Shown piece by piece: positions 16,384 to 24,860 of a stretch of 58,257 nt of DNA. Under the pieces are notes generated by a model, which saw only the letters and a list, made by a program, of their open reading frames with translations, was not told where the DNA came from and did not search any database. How positions within the stretch are numbered: position 1 is the stretch's first letter; every line of letters begins with the position of its first letter. The translations under genes were made by a program, and so were the position numbers. The DNA lies in contig CALKJA010000080.1 of NCBI GenBank assembly GCA_937995865.1, positions 1 through 58,257 on the forward strand, in the 5' to 3' direction. This DNA comes from an uncultured Paracoccaceae bacterium (GTDB lineage Bacteria > Pseudomonadota > Alphaproteobacteria > Rhodobacterales > Rhodobacteraceae).

Positions 16384-18077
16384 GCAATACGACTTCAATT
16401 GACGATCTCCTCGGCAACGTCGAGGGAGCCGGTGCTACCCCTGCTACCGTCCCGGCAGGAGGCACCGGCTCAATTGGTGCTGTCGCAGGCGGCGCTTACG
16501 AAGGCGCAGATCGCATGGATCGGGCAATGGCGCTTTGGACGCCACCCCTGCAATCCGCCGACCAAGAAATTCTGCCGTCGAAGTATATGGGCGATGCCCG
16601 TGTGCGCGATACAATCCGCAACGACGCCTATGTCGCGAACAGTGCTAACCTGCACCGCGATCATATCGTCGGCAGTTTGTTCCTCCTCAACTCGAAGCCT
16701 GCCACCAAAGTTCTTTGGGGTAAGGACGACGAAATGTGGGAAGAGGAGTTCCAAGAGGAAGTCGAAGAGAAGTTCACGCTGTGGGCCGAAAGCGACGAAT
16801 GTTGGGTTGACGCAACGCGCCACAATACGTTCTCCGAAATGGTTCGACTGGCCGTGGGCACTCACTTCATGGGCGGCGAGAGCATTAGCGCGGTGGAATA
16901 CCTGCGTGAAACCGACCGCCCCATGAGCACAGCAATTATGATGCTGGACAACGAGCGCCTGTCATCGCCCCCTGCTGTTGCGCATGACCGCTTCGTCCGT
17001 GGCGGTGTTCGCCGCAATCGCCGTGGTCGGCCTATCGGATATTACATCCGCCAAGGGCACCCGAGCGACTTCACCGATCCTGACGCTCACAAATGGCAAC
17101 TTGTTCCTGCATCGACTCCATGGGGCCGCAAGCAGATCATCCATGTCTTTGAGCAGGTTCGCCCTGACCAGACTCGCGGGATCAGCCAGATCACGTCGAT
17201 GCTGCGCGAATCGCATCAGGCGAAGACCATGCGCGCAATCGCGCTGCAAAACATGATCGTCAATTCCTCGTATGCTGCGGCTATCGAGAGCGATCTGCCG
17301 ACTGACGTTGTGTTCAACATGCTCGGCGGCGGCAACGTCCAAGACGAATCTGCGATGACCGGCGCTATCGAGAACTACATGACCTCGTATCTTTCGACGG
17401 TTGCTCAGTATGTGGGCAAGTCAAAGTACGCGCAGATCGACGGCGTGAAAATCCCCCACCTTCCGCCGGGTTCAAAGCTGAACCTGATGCCGGTTGGTAA
17501 GGGCGGCCTGCTTGGCACAGAGTTCGAGCAATCCCTTCTGCGCTATATGGCGGCAGGCAGCGGCACGACATACGAACAGTTGTCTCGGGATTACTCGAAG
17601 ACCAATTATTCGTCGATCAAAGCTGGTCTGGCCGAGACCAAGCTGTACATGGCGTCGAAGAAAAAGATCATCGCCGACCGATTCGCCAGCGCGATCTTCC
17701 GTCTTTGGATGGAGGAAGCGATCAACAAGGGTATGCTCGAAACGCTCAAGCGTCCGAACGTGCCAAACTTCTATGATCCGCTGATGAGTGAAGCGTACAC
17801 CGATTGCGATTGGATTGGCGCGTCGCAGGGTCAGGTTGACGAGTTGAAAGAGACTCAGGCGGCCCTCGCACGGATCAACGGTGGTATCTCCACCCGCGAA
17901 GCCGAGATCGCCCGCTTCGGTAAAGATCACCGCAAGGTCTTCAAGCAGCTTGCTCGTGAGAAGCGTAAAGCCGAAGAACTCGGTCTCGATTTCTCCGGGG
18001 CCGACGAAATGATGGGAGCGGTTGAAGCTGCTGCCGACGAAGACAACGAAGCTAAGGAACCACGCGATGACCAATAA
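16380..18077 (+). CDS. Portal protein (lambda gpB-like)
   Basis: The ATG at 16380 overlaps the gpW stop. The 565-residue protein fits the lambda portal family: RDTIRNDAYVANSANLHRDHIVG (residues 60-85), GGESISAVEYL, WGRKQIIHVFEQVRPDQTRGIS (about 240-260), GTTYEQLSRDYSKTNYSSIKAGL (about 400-425). The N-terminus, MSNTTSIDDLLGNVEG, carries the same IDDLLG motif found in the terminase small subunit and others, followed by a flexible Ala/Gly/Pro linker. It forms the dodecameric portal for DNA entry. Confidence 0.95.
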   Translation: MSNTTSIDDLLGNVEGAGATPATVPAGGTGSIGAVAGGAYEGADRMDRAMALWTPPLQSADQEILPSKYMGDARVRDTIRNDAYVANSANLHRDHIVGSLFLLNSKPATKVLWGKDDEMWEEEFQEEVEEKFTLWAESDECWVDATRHNTFSEMVRLAVGTHFMGGESISAVEYLRETDRPMSTAIMMLDNERLSSPPAVAHDRFVRGGVRRNRRGRPIGYYIRQGHPSDFTDPDAHKWQLVPASTPWGRKQIIHVFEQVRPDQTRGISQITSMLRESHQAKTMRAIALQNMIVNSSYAAAIESDLPTDVVFNMLGGGNVQDESAMTGAIENYMTSYLSTVAQYVGKSKYAQIDGVKIPHLPPGSKLNLMPVGKGGLLGTEFEQSLLRYMAAGSGTTYEQLSRDYSKTNYSSIKAGLAETKLYMASKKKIIADRFASAIFRLWMEEAINKGMLETLKRPNVPNFYDPLMSEAYTDCDWIGASQGQVDELKETQAALARINGGISTREAEIARFGKDHRKVFKQLAREKRKAEELGLDFSGADEMMGAVEAAADEDNEAKEPRDDQ

Positions 18078-19449
18078 CACATTCCTCGCGCGCTTCGACC
18101 AAGAGCCTGCAATGGTGAACCCGGAGCAGCAGTTGCGCTTTGACACCTGTATGTCAGAGGGCGCGGCCTTCATGGCGAAGAACGAAGAACGCATGGCTGA
18201 CGCGGCTGAGATCGCTGAACGTGCGGACTGCGCGCACAACGACGACGGCTACTGGCCTGCTCCCGATTCGTGGGAAGCACGCTATAAGCCGTACAAGGTC
18301 ATCAACGGCACGTTGCAGGTCCCGGTCAAAGGCGTCCTGATCCACAACTTCCCGTACACGATCAGCGATTGGATCACAGGCTACGAGTACATCACTCGGG
18401 CAATCGAGCGCGGCATGGCTGACGGCAATGTGCGCCGGATCGCTCTGCTTGTTGACTCGCCCGGTGGCACTGTCGCCGGTTGCTTTGAGTGCGCAGACAA
18501 GATTTACGAGGCGCGCGGCACCAAGCCAATCGAAGGATTCGCTCACGAGCACGCATACTCTGCTGCTTACGCGATCATCAGCGCGACATCGCGCATCCAC
18601 GTCTCCCGCACTGGCGGCGTTGGTTCGATTGGTGTTGTCACCTCGCACACAGACCGTTCGGAGCAGATGCGCCAGTACGGTATGAAAGTCACCTTCATTT
18701 TCGCAGGTCAGCATAAAGTTGACGGCAATGGCTTTGAAGCCTTGCCAGCGGACGTGAAAGCACGTATTCAGGTTCGCATTGACGAACTGTACGGAGTGTT
18801 CGTGTCCACAGTGGCACGTCACCGGAACATTGGAGAAGATGCGGTTCGGGCAACCGAAGCGTTGACCTTCACTGCATCCGAAGCCCTGTCGAACGGTCTG
18901 GCCGATACGGTCGCCCCGCTTGACGAAGCCATGGCCTCTTTCGAGGCCGAATTGTCCAACAACACGGAGAATACAACTATGTCCACAGAACAGGACACTT
19001 CGGCGACCGATCAGGCCGCCGCACTCGACGCCGCTCGCGCAGAAGGTCGTACCGCTGGTGCAACCGAAGGCGCAACGGCAGAACGCACTCGTATCTCGGC
19101 AATCATGTCGAGCGACGAAGCAAAAACTCGTCCGGTCGCTGCGCACAACGTCGCGATGAACACCGACATGAGCGTCGAAGCTGCTGCTTCGTTCCTCGCC
19201 GGTCTCACCGAAGAATCGGCTCCTGCCGCTTCGACCGAAGCCGAAGCCCCCGCAACTGGCGATGCCGGTGTTGGCGCTAACCGCTTCGACAAAGCCATGG
19301 AAGGCAATACCCCGAATCTCAACGGGAATGCCGAAGCTGGCGCGTCGGACGACGACGATCAGGACACAACCGCTGGCGCAGCCGGTGCAAGTGCTCTGTT
19401 GGCTGCTCGCGGCAACGCTACGGGCTTCAAACCGAAGTCGAAGGCGTAA
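18067..19449 (+). CDS. S49-type head maturation protease / scaffold
   Basis: The ATG at 18067 (MTNNTFLARFDQEP) overlaps the portal end. The 460-residue protein has an S49/SppA-like protease domain (about residues 75-300): LVDSPGGTVAGC, FAHEHAYSAAYAI with the likely nucleophile serine near residue 164, and HKVDGNG. Residues 304-460 are an Ala/Glu/Thr-rich, probably helical scaffold part, ending FKPKSKA. An internal in-frame start (see 18979) could give a separate scaffold as in lambda C/Nu3. Confidence 0.9.
   Translation: MTNNTFLARFDQEPAMVNPEQQLRFDTCMSEGAAFMAKNEERMADAAEIAERADCAHNDDGYWPAPDSWEARYKPYKVINGTLQVPVKGVLIHNFPYTISDWITGYEYITRAIERGMADGNVRRIALLVDSPGGTVAGCFECADKIYEARGTKPIEGFAHEHAYSAAYAIISATSRIHVSRTGGVGSIGVVTSHTDRSEQMRQYGMKVTFIFAGQHKVDGNGFEALPADVKARIQVRIDELYGVFVSTVARHRNIGEDAVRATEALTFTASEALSNGLADTVAPLDEAMASFEAELSNNTENTTMSTEQDTSATDQAAALDAARAEGRTAGATEGATAERTRISAIMSSDEAKTRPVAAHNVAMNTDMSVEAAASFLAGLTEESAPAASTEAEAPATGDAGVGANRFDKAMEGNTPNLNGNAEAGASDDDDQDTTAGAAGASALLAARGNATGFKPKSKA
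18979..19449 (+). CDS. Internal in-frame scaffold protein (Nu3-like)
   Basis: Within the protease gene, ATG 18979 is preceded by GGAGA nine bases upstream and marks the exact boundary between the protease domain and the Ala/Glu-rich scaffold region. Starting here gives a 156-residue scaffold (MSTEQDTSATDQAAALDAAR...). Lambda makes Nu3 from gene C in this way. The inference depends on the ribosome-binding site and the domain boundary; it has not been shown. Confidence 0.6.
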   Translation: MSTEQDTSATDQAAALDAARAEGRTAGATEGATAERTRISAIMSSDEAKTRPVAAHNVAMNTDMSVEAAASFLAGLTEESAPAASTEAEAPATGDAGVGANRFDKAMEGNTPNLNGNAEAGASDDDDQDTTAGAAGASALLAARGNATGFKPKSKA

Positions 19450-19487
19450 GCCGAAACTTCCCAATCCACCAGTGAAAGGTTAATCCT

Positions 19488-19886
19488 ATGACTACTATTC
19501 CTTATGGCGGTGAAGGCGTTCCCTCGGGCGTCGATACTCAGGAGTTTTCCTATCAGGAACTCCTCGCCGGTCACATTCCCGAGACGCTGTCGGTTCCCGG
19601 CTATCAGGCGCTTGGCGATGTTGCCATTGCTGCGTTCACTGTTGTCGGCGTTTCTGGCGGCAACCTTGTCCCTGCCACGCAGGACGGCACCGTTGCAGCC
19701 ATCGGCTTCACCGTTGCTCCTGTCGAAGCCAGCGGCAATGTGCAGAAACTCGGCCTGATGCGCGGCGGCAACTTCAATGTTGACGCGCTTGTGTTTGACG
19801 CTTCGTTCACCACGGACGCTCAAAAACTGGCTGCGTTTGAAGGCGCTCCGACTCCCACCAACATCGTCTTGCAGAAGGTCGGCTAA
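19488..19886 (+). CDS. Head decoration protein (gpD-like)
   Basis: The 132-residue protein matches the lambda gpD/SHP family: an N-terminal flexible arm, a beta-tulip core (GVSGGNLVPATQDGTVAAIGFTV) and the LGLMRGGNFNVDALVFDASF signature. It trimerises on the capsid surface to stabilise the expanded head. The start has AAAGG upstream. It lies between the protease/scaffold and major capsid genes as expected. Confidence 0.92.
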   Translation: MTTIPYGGEGVPSGVDTQEFSYQELLAGHIPETLSVPGYQALGDVAIAAFTVVGVSGGNLVPATQDGTVAAIGFTVAPVEASGNVQKLGLMRGGNFNVDALVFDASFTTDAQKLAAFEGAPTPTNIVLQKVG

Positions 19887-19923
19887 GGCCGGTCCCTGAG
19901 ACTCCAACGAAAAGGGTATTTCA

Positions 19924-20964
19924 ATGACTATCACCCCTCAATTCTATGATACGACGGCCCTCCTCGGCGTCATGCAGGAAGAGGACAAGCCTGAGTTCTA
20001 TTGGGCCGGGATGTTCACGAACCAGATCAACTCTGATGAAGAGACGATTGACTTCGAGAAGATTCCGCACGCCGGTCGCAAACTCGCGCCGTTCGTGACT
20101 CCTCTGTCGCAAGGCAAGCCGATCTACAGCCGTCGGTCTGTGATCTCGCGCGTCAAGCCCGCGTACATCAAGCCGAAGGACCCTGTTTCCCCGGATCGCG
20201 TGATGAAGCGCAAGCCCGGTGAAATGCTGGCTCCGACTCCGATGTCTCCTGAGCAACGCCGTCAGGCAATTCTCGCCGACATCGCGGTTCAGCACAACGA
20301 AGCCATTGACCGTTCGTTTGAATGGTTGGCCGCTAAGGCTGTGATCGACGGCAAGGTTGTGATCGGCGACGATCTGATGCCTGAGCGTGAAGTTGACTTC
20401 AACCGTAACGCTTCCAACACTATCGCCCTTGCTGGCGCTGCTCGTTGGGATCAGGCTGGCGTTGACCTGCTTGGCAACATCGAAGACTGGCGCACGCTCT
20501 GTCGTCGTGCTGAGTTCGGTGGTCGTACCAACCGCCTGACCGTCGGCCCTGACGCTTGGGACGTGATGCGCAAGAACGAAGCGATCAAGGAACTCATGGA
20601 CCGGAACTTCCGTGGCCGTGATGGCAACCTGCGCACCGGCCTGTCGGCTGATGCTGAGATCGAGTACGTTGGTTCGCTCGGCCCTGATCTCGACGTGTAC
20701 GTCTATTCGGACTACTACGAGGTTGACGGCGTTGTGACTCCGTTCCTTGATCCGAAGGACGTTGTTCTGACTGGTCCGGGTATGACCGGCTATCGTTGCT
20801 TCGGCGCGATTCAGGACCCTCACGCACAGTACCAGTCGTTCGAGAAATTCCCTCGTCACTTCATGCAGGACGATCCTGCTGGCGAGTTCTTGATGACTCA
20901 GTCTGCGCCTCTGATGGTTCCGGTCAATCCGAACGTCACCCTCAAGGCAACCGTCCTTACCTAA
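19924..20964 (+). CDS. Major capsid protein (gpE-like)
   Basis: The 346-residue protein fits the lambda gpE HK97-fold capsid family: PQFYDTTALLGVM at the N-terminus, QRRQAILADIAVQHNEAIDRSFEWLAAKA in the spine-helix region, and FPRHFMQDDPAGEFLMTQSAPLMVP near the C-terminus. It has AAAAGG upstream. Its position after gpD and before a terminator-like hairpin supports very high expression. Confidence 0.95.
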   Translation: MTITPQFYDTTALLGVMQEEDKPEFYWAGMFTNQINSDEETIDFEKIPHAGRKLAPFVTPLSQGKPIYSRRSVISRVKPAYIKPKDPVSPDRVMKRKPGEMLAPTPMSPEQRRQAILADIAVQHNEAIDRSFEWLAAKAVIDGKVVIGDDLMPEREVDFNRNASNTIALAGAARWDQAGVDLLGNIEDWRTLCRRAEFGGRTNRLTVGPDAWDVMRKNEAIKELMDRNFRGRDGNLRTGLSADAEIEYVGSLGPDLDVYVYSDYYEVDGVVTPFLDPKDVVLTGPGMTGYRCFGAIQDPHAQYQSFEKFPRHFMQDDPAGEFLMTQSAPLMVPVNPNVTLKATVLT

Positions 20965-20987
20965 TCCGGGGCAGGACAAACCAAAGG

Positions 20988-21014
20988 TCGCGGGGGCCAA
21001 TCCGGTCCCCGCGA
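20988..21014 (+). terminator. Terminator-like hairpin after capsid gene
   Basis: TCGCGGGG (20988-20995) pairs with the CCCCGCGA of TCCCCGCGA (21006-21014), followed by TTTCCTCT. It probably reduces read-through beyond the capsid gene, adjusting the capsid to connector ratio. Confidence 0.65.
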
Positions 21015-21039
21015 TTTCCTCTAATAAGGGACAAATACC

Positions 21040-21453
21040 ATGACCAAATATGTTGCAAACTGTCGCATCGAACAACGCGACGAAGACGGCAATCCGATCA
21101 TCACCCTCAAGGGCGAAGACATCGAATTGACCGACGAACAACTGGCTGAGATTCCGGCCAGTGCCGTCAGCCTTCCCAAGGAAGCCAAGGTTGTTGAAGA
21201 CGCTGATGCGGCTGCAATCGAAGCTGCTGAGAAGGAAGCTGCTGAGAAGGCCGCTGCCGAAGCTGCTGAGAAGGAAGCTGCTGAGAAGGCCGCTGCCGAA
21301 GCTGCCGAGAAGGAAGCTGCTGAGAAGGCCGCTGCCGAAGCTGCCGAGAAGGAAGCTGCTGAGAAGGCCGCTGCCGAAGCTGCCGAGAAGGAAGCTGCTG
21401 AGAAGGCTTCGAGCAAGAAATCCTCGACCAAGCAAGCAGGCGCGGACCTCTAA
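21040..21453 (+). CDS. Ala/Glu/Lys-repeat protein in gpFI position
   Basis: The 137-residue protein has a short globular N-terminus (residues 1-55, TKYVANCRIEQRDEDGNP) and a long run of an AAEKEAAEKAAAE 13-residue repeat (residues 62-124), ending in a basic S/K tail. The repeat would form a long alpha-helix with alternating charges. Its place between capsid and connector matches lambda gpFI, an assembly factor, but sequence identity is not evident. Confidence 0.7.
   Translation: MTKYVANCRIEQRDEDGNPIITLKGEDIELTDEQLAEIPASAVSLPKEAKVVEDADAAAIEAAEKEAAEKAAAEAAEKEAAEKAAAEAAEKEAAEKAAAEAAEKEAAEKAAAEAAEKEAAEKASSKKSSTKQAGADL
21223..21408 (+). repeat. 39-bp tandem direct repeat, about 4.8 copies
   Basis: Units start at 21223, 21262, 21301, 21340 and 21379 (last partial). 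The unit codes for AAEKEAAEKAAAE with almost no nucleotide variation (GCT/GCC in the second codon), showing recent expansion by slippage or recombination. Copy number is likely to vary between isolates. Confidence 0.95.
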
Positions 21454-22340
21454 TGCCGCGCCGCAGTTTCCGAGAGATTCTGCGTAAAGGACGCAGGGAC
21501 CTTCACGATCACATGAAGGTCCCTGCGCTTTATATCGCGTATGACGGGGCGACGCCGATCCCGATGTATGTGCGCGACTTCACCAAATTTGAAGATACAG
21601 GCGACATGGGATCGCGCAACAAAGGCTACGCCACGTTCGCGCAGATCACCCCACGAATCATTTTCATGCGCAACACGCTCGAAGACGCGCGCCATGGAGC
21701 GATCTTTTCGATTGCACCGGGTGAAGCGTATCGCGTTGAGCGCACAGACCCTCAGAACGACATCACCCGCACAGCGGACGTTACCCCTCTCAGCGATGAA
21801 GAGATGGTCGATCTGCCTGTTCCTGACGACGACTCGGTGCTCTCAGCACTGGCTCCTGCGTTCGGATATGTTGTGCCAGACAATACAGGCCACGGCATTT
21901 ACAATAACAATGCGGGCGACCAGAACATCCTCGCCGACACGCCTAGCCTCCTCGTCAATGACGCGCAGGGCTTTGTTGACGAGAGCCAACTGCCCTCGGA
22001 CATCGACACATATTACGACGGCACCTACATCAAGGGTAAAAGCGGCGACGGAATGCTTATCAAGGTGAGCATGACATTTACGCCAGCCGACCAGAACGCA
22101 TCCGATCTGACAATCTGGCTGGATATTGGAGGCGTCTTTACCCGCATCTTCGAGACAAGCAATGAAATCGCTTACGGCGCTGGCGAAGAACACCGAATCA
22201 TCCTCGATATGATCGCCTACAACCGGGACACTTGGGAAGCAAACGGTGGCCGGGTTTGGGTTGAATCTGACGGGGACGGTGCTATCAGCGAAGTCTCTTA
22301 CCAGATTCACCGAATCCACAAGGCGAAAACGAATGCCTAA
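21453..22340 (+). CDS. Head-tail connector with C-terminal beta domain
   Basis: The 295-residue protein starts at an ATG overlapping the previous stop (TAATG). Residues 15-110 resemble a lambda gpFII-type head-tail joining protein (IFMRNTLEDARHGAIFSI, GEAYRVERTDPQND). Residues 130-295 look like a separate beta-rich jelly-roll domain (FVDESQLPSDIDTYYDG, MLIKVSMTFTPADQ). That resembles virion surface domains such as those in the tail fibre gene at 35105. The fusion is unusual for a connector; its C-terminal domain may be displayed at the neck. Confidence 0.65.
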   Translation: MPRRSFREILRKGRRDLHDHMKVPALYIAYDGATPIPMYVRDFTKFEDTGDMGSRNKGYATFAQITPRIIFMRNTLEDARHGAIFSIAPGEAYRVERTDPQNDITRTADVTPLSDEEMVDLPVPDDDSVLSALAPAFGYVVPDNTGHGIYNNNAGDQNILADTPSLLVNDAQGFVDESQLPSDIDTYYDGTYIKGKSGDGMLIKVSMTFTPADQNASDLTIWLDIGGVFTRIFETSNEIAYGAGEEHRIILDMIAYNRDTWEANGGRVWVESDGDGAISEVSYQIHRIHKAKTNA

Positions 22341-22521
22341 TCAGAACGCCCCCGGCGGTCTTCGCGATCTGAGGGAAAAAGCAACGAAACACGAAACGGA
22401 CATCGCGCAGCTTGCGACTGAAACGCAACAGAACGCGCAGGCCGTGCAAAACATTCAGACAGGTGGTGAGGGTTTGAATATCCCCGACCTGACCTTGATC
22501 TTCGATAACCAACTCATCTGA
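22333..22521 (+). CDS. Small helical anchor protein, 62 aa
   Basis: Start at ATG 22333 (MPNQNAPGGLRDLREKATKH), overlapping the connector gene by eight bases; the earlier in-frame start lies inside that gene. It is a heptad-like helix (DIAQLATETQQNAQAVQNIQ) ending in NIPDLTLIFDNQLI. The end is similar to that of the next gene (DPDTDLVAVFEGGLV), and its helix resembles the next two N-termini, so I group these three as a probable fibre/decoration set. Confidence 0.55.
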   Translation: MPNQNAPGGLRDLREKATKHETDIAQLATETQQNAQAVQNIQTGGEGLNIPDLTLIFDNQLI

Positions 22522-22532
22522 AAGGCAATACC

Positions 22533-23051
22533 ATGGCTACTCTTCAACAACGCTTGAGCGATCTCGCAACGCGGGCAGCAACCGAATGCAAGTCGATCCG
22601 AACACTGGTCAACGGCAACGCGGCTGACCTCGCGGCTCTGGCGACAACCGATAAATCGAACTTGGTCAATGCGCTCAACGAACTGCACACCGAACTCGGC
22701 AACATCAACCCAACCTCTCTGATCGACGACGCGCAAACATCGGCCACCGATAAAACGTGGTCAATCGACAAGATCGCGTCTGAGATCACAACGGCAATCG
22801 GCCAGATCACAAGCGGCGCTCCTGCGGCTCTCGACACCCTCGACGAACTGGCAAACGCATTGGGCGACGACGCAAACTTTGCTGCGACCGTTACGGCGGC
22901 CCTCGGCAACCGTCTTCGCATCGACGCAGCACAAGGTTTGACGCCTGCACAACAGACGCAAGGCCGCGCGAACATCGGAGCACAGGAAGCCGCAGCTATC
23001 GGCGATCCTGACACCGATCTCGTTGCTGTGTTCGAGGGCGGCCTCGTCTAA
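22533..23051 (+). CDS. Fibre-like protein
   Basis: The 172-residue protein begins with a helix (MATLQQRLSDLATRAATECK). It has a tail-fibre-like middle (ALDTLDELANALGDDANFA, about residues 92-112) and an LTPAQQTQGRANIGA motif typical of phage fibre shafts (about 132-147). It ends DPDTDLVAVFEGGLV. Because it is coded in the head/neck module it may be a head or neck fibre, unlike the tail-tip fibre at 35105. Confidence 0.65.
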   Translation: MATLQQRLSDLATRAATECKSIRTLVNGNAADLAALATTDKSNLVNALNELHTELGNINPTSLIDDAQTSATDKTWSIDKIASEITTAIGQITSGAPAALDTLDELANALGDDANFAATVTAALGNRLRIDAAQGLTPAQQTQGRANIGAQEAAAIGDPDTDLVAVFEGGLV

Positions 23052-23053
23052 GC

Positions 23054-23614
23054 ATGACACTGATCTCTCGTCTCATTGCTCTAGCGTCTCGGATTGCCGC
23101 TGAATTTTCAGCCGTGCGATCCGAGATGTTGGTGCTTGGGGCGAAGATTTACACAATCGACATCAACGGACGCTTCCGTGGGTACACGAACGAACGCTGG
23201 ACGGGCTTTCACACGACATACGGCATTGGCGCGGGAACATTCCAAGAGGACGGGGGTACGGCTTCCGAACCTTCTATTATCTGGAATCAGCATGGCCCAC
23301 TTCTGAAAGAGGGCCATGTGGTCAAGCGTATCGACCTGCTCGCCCAAACCACAAACACCCACTGGTCGGCTTCACGGATCAGGGTGTATCACCAACGGGC
23401 AACTGACGCGGCGAACGTAACTCGCACTCTCATTGCCTCGACCGATAATTTCTCTCACCCGAACAACGAGTGGCGAGAATGGTCGGCTCAGCCAGATTTC
23501 GTCGTGCCCGATGATGGATTTCTTCTGGTGTGCGTCAAACCCGCCGTCACAAACAATCAAAATGGATCGTACTTTGGCACGGCTATCTCCGCGACCATGG
23601 AGATTCCGGCATGA
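23054..23614 (+). CDS. Fibre-tip-like protein
   Basis: The 186-residue protein starts with MTLISRLIALASRIAAEFSA, aligning with the N-terminal helix of the preceding gene. Residues 35-186 are beta-rich (NGRFRGYTNERWTGFHTTYG, VVPDDGFLLVCVKP), like a carbohydrate-binding or decoration domain. There is no enzyme motif. It ends with ATGA overlap to the next gene. A role as a head/neck surface adhesin is an inference. Confidence 0.6.
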   Translation: MTLISRLIALASRIAAEFSAVRSEMLVLGAKIYTIDINGRFRGYTNERWTGFHTTYGIGAGTFQEDGGTASEPSIIWNQHGPLLKEGHVVKRIDLLAQTTNTHWSASRIRVYHQRATDAANVTRTLIASTDNFSHPNNEWREWSAQPDFVVPDDGFLLVCVKPAVTNNQNGSYFGTAISATMEIPA

Positions 23615-24213
23615 CCCAACCTTACGTCGTCGCGGTCGAAGGGCTGTCCGAATCAATCGCAGACATCGAAGCACTCCCTGCAAACGTCGTTCGATTCGCG
23701 CGCATGGCGATCAACACGACAACGCGCAAGTCACGGACGCTGGCCTCGCGTAAGATTCGCGATCAGGTCTCGTTTACCGCAACGTACCTCTCGGACAAGA
23801 ACGGTCGCCTGTCGATTACGAAGCACGCAAGCGAGAGCGATCTCGAAGCACGGATTACGGGGCGCAGCCGTCCCACCTCTCTTGCTCGATTCGCCACAGG
23901 CAGCAGCCGTAAGGGTGTGCGTGTGAGGGTTAAGCCCGGATCGTCTCAGACAATGGGCCGCGCGTTCTTCCTCAAATTGCGTGCAGGTAACGCGGCAATT
24001 GAGACGAAATCGAATCAGGGCCTTGCAATCAGGCTCAAACCGGGCGAGGTTATCGCCAACAAGCGCAGGATGTTGCAAGTTGCAGGCAACCTGTATCTCC
24101 TCTATGGTCCGAGCGTGGACCAAATCTTCGCCAACGTGGCCGAAGACATCGCCCCGGATGCAACAGACATCCTTGAGGGTGAATTTCTCCGGCTCCTAGA
24201 CAGGTTGAATTGA
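23611..24213 (+). CDS. Tail completion protein (gpZ-like)
   Basis: The ATG at 23611 overlaps the previous stop. The 200-residue basic protein fits the gpZ/minor tail protein Z family: RKIRDQVSFTATYLSDKNGRL and LARFATGSSRKGVRVRVKPG. It sits immediately before the tail terminator as in lambda (Z then U). Its role is to finish the tail end that joins the head. Confidence 0.8.
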   Translation: MTQPYVVAVEGLSESIADIEALPANVVRFARMAINTTTRKSRTLASRKIRDQVSFTATYLSDKNGRLSITKHASESDLEARITGRSRPTSLARFATGSSRKGVRVRVKPGSSQTMGRAFFLKLRAGNAAIETKSNQGLAIRLKPGEVIANKRRMLQVAGNLYLLYGPSVDQIFANVAEDIAPDATDILEGEFLRLLDRLN

Positions 24214-24214
24214 C

Positions 24215-24811
24215 ATGCCAGTGCAAGGTCCACTTACGAACTCAAACTATACGGGCGATCCTGTCCCGTTCAAGACTCGAGTCCTCACCGCTCTCACAGA
24301 TGCGCTCGAAGAGATCACCCCGGACAACGGGTACACGAGCGATCTAGGTGAGTTCACGGCAGAAGATGGTGCTCCTATGCGCCGGACATACCGTGGCCGA
24401 GCATTTTTCGGCGACAACGACCCTCTCCCCATGGTCGCCGTGCTTGAGCGCCCTGACATGAGCGATGAACTCTCTGAACCTCCCGTGGAGGCGACAACAG
24501 GCGCATACGAATGGAACCTGATCGTGCAGGGATTCGTTCAGGACAACAAAGCTGATCCCACCGACGACGTGTACAAGCTGCTTGCGGACATTCGTTTCCG
24601 CCTCGGCCATGAGCGCGCTCGGAAGGATGACGAAACAGGGCGTTTGCCCAACCCTCTAGGCTTCGGTGGTCGTCGAAAAGGCAACCGCATTGAAGAACTT
24701 AGCTTCGGCTCCGGGATCGTCCGGCCAGCCGATGAAGTCTCGGCCAAAGCGTATTTTTGGCTCGGGGTGACGTTGAAGACAATTGAGGACCCACTTTCCC
24801 CTTTCCTTTGA
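24215..24811 (+). CDS. Tail terminator protein (gpU-like)
   Basis: The 198-residue protein lies between gpZ-like and tail-tube genes. Its features are RVLTALTDALEEITPDNGY at the N-terminus, an ERPDMSDELSEPPVEATTG loop, and a VQDNKADPTDDVYKLLADIRFRL helix, typical of phage tail terminators that cap tube growth. The gene contains one GACTCGAGTC palindrome (24274-24283). Confidence 0.8.
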   Translation: MPVQGPLTNSNYTGDPVPFKTRVLTALTDALEEITPDNGYTSDLGEFTAEDGAPMRRTYRGRAFFGDNDPLPMVAVLERPDMSDELSEPPVEATTGAYEWNLIVQGFVQDNKADPTDDVYKLLADIRFRLGHERARKDDETGRLPNPLGFGGRRKGNRIEELSFGSGIVRPADEVSAKAYFWLGVTLKTIEDPLSPFL

Positions 24812-24860
24812 CGCCATTTCAACTTAAACGTGACACCTGAAACACAAAAGGAGTTTTCCC

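Noticed and set aside
18154-19464. 436-residue minus-strand frame across the protease/scaffold gene
   Set aside because: Antisense shadow caused by high GC and biased codon use; no ribosome-binding site or domain, and the plus-strand product is recognised.
19921-21435. 504-residue open frame on the minus strand across the capsid and Ala-rich genes
   Set aside because: It lies wholly antisense to strongly supported capsid genes; its Leu/Ser/Gly repeats are the complement of the 39-bp Ala/Glu repeat.
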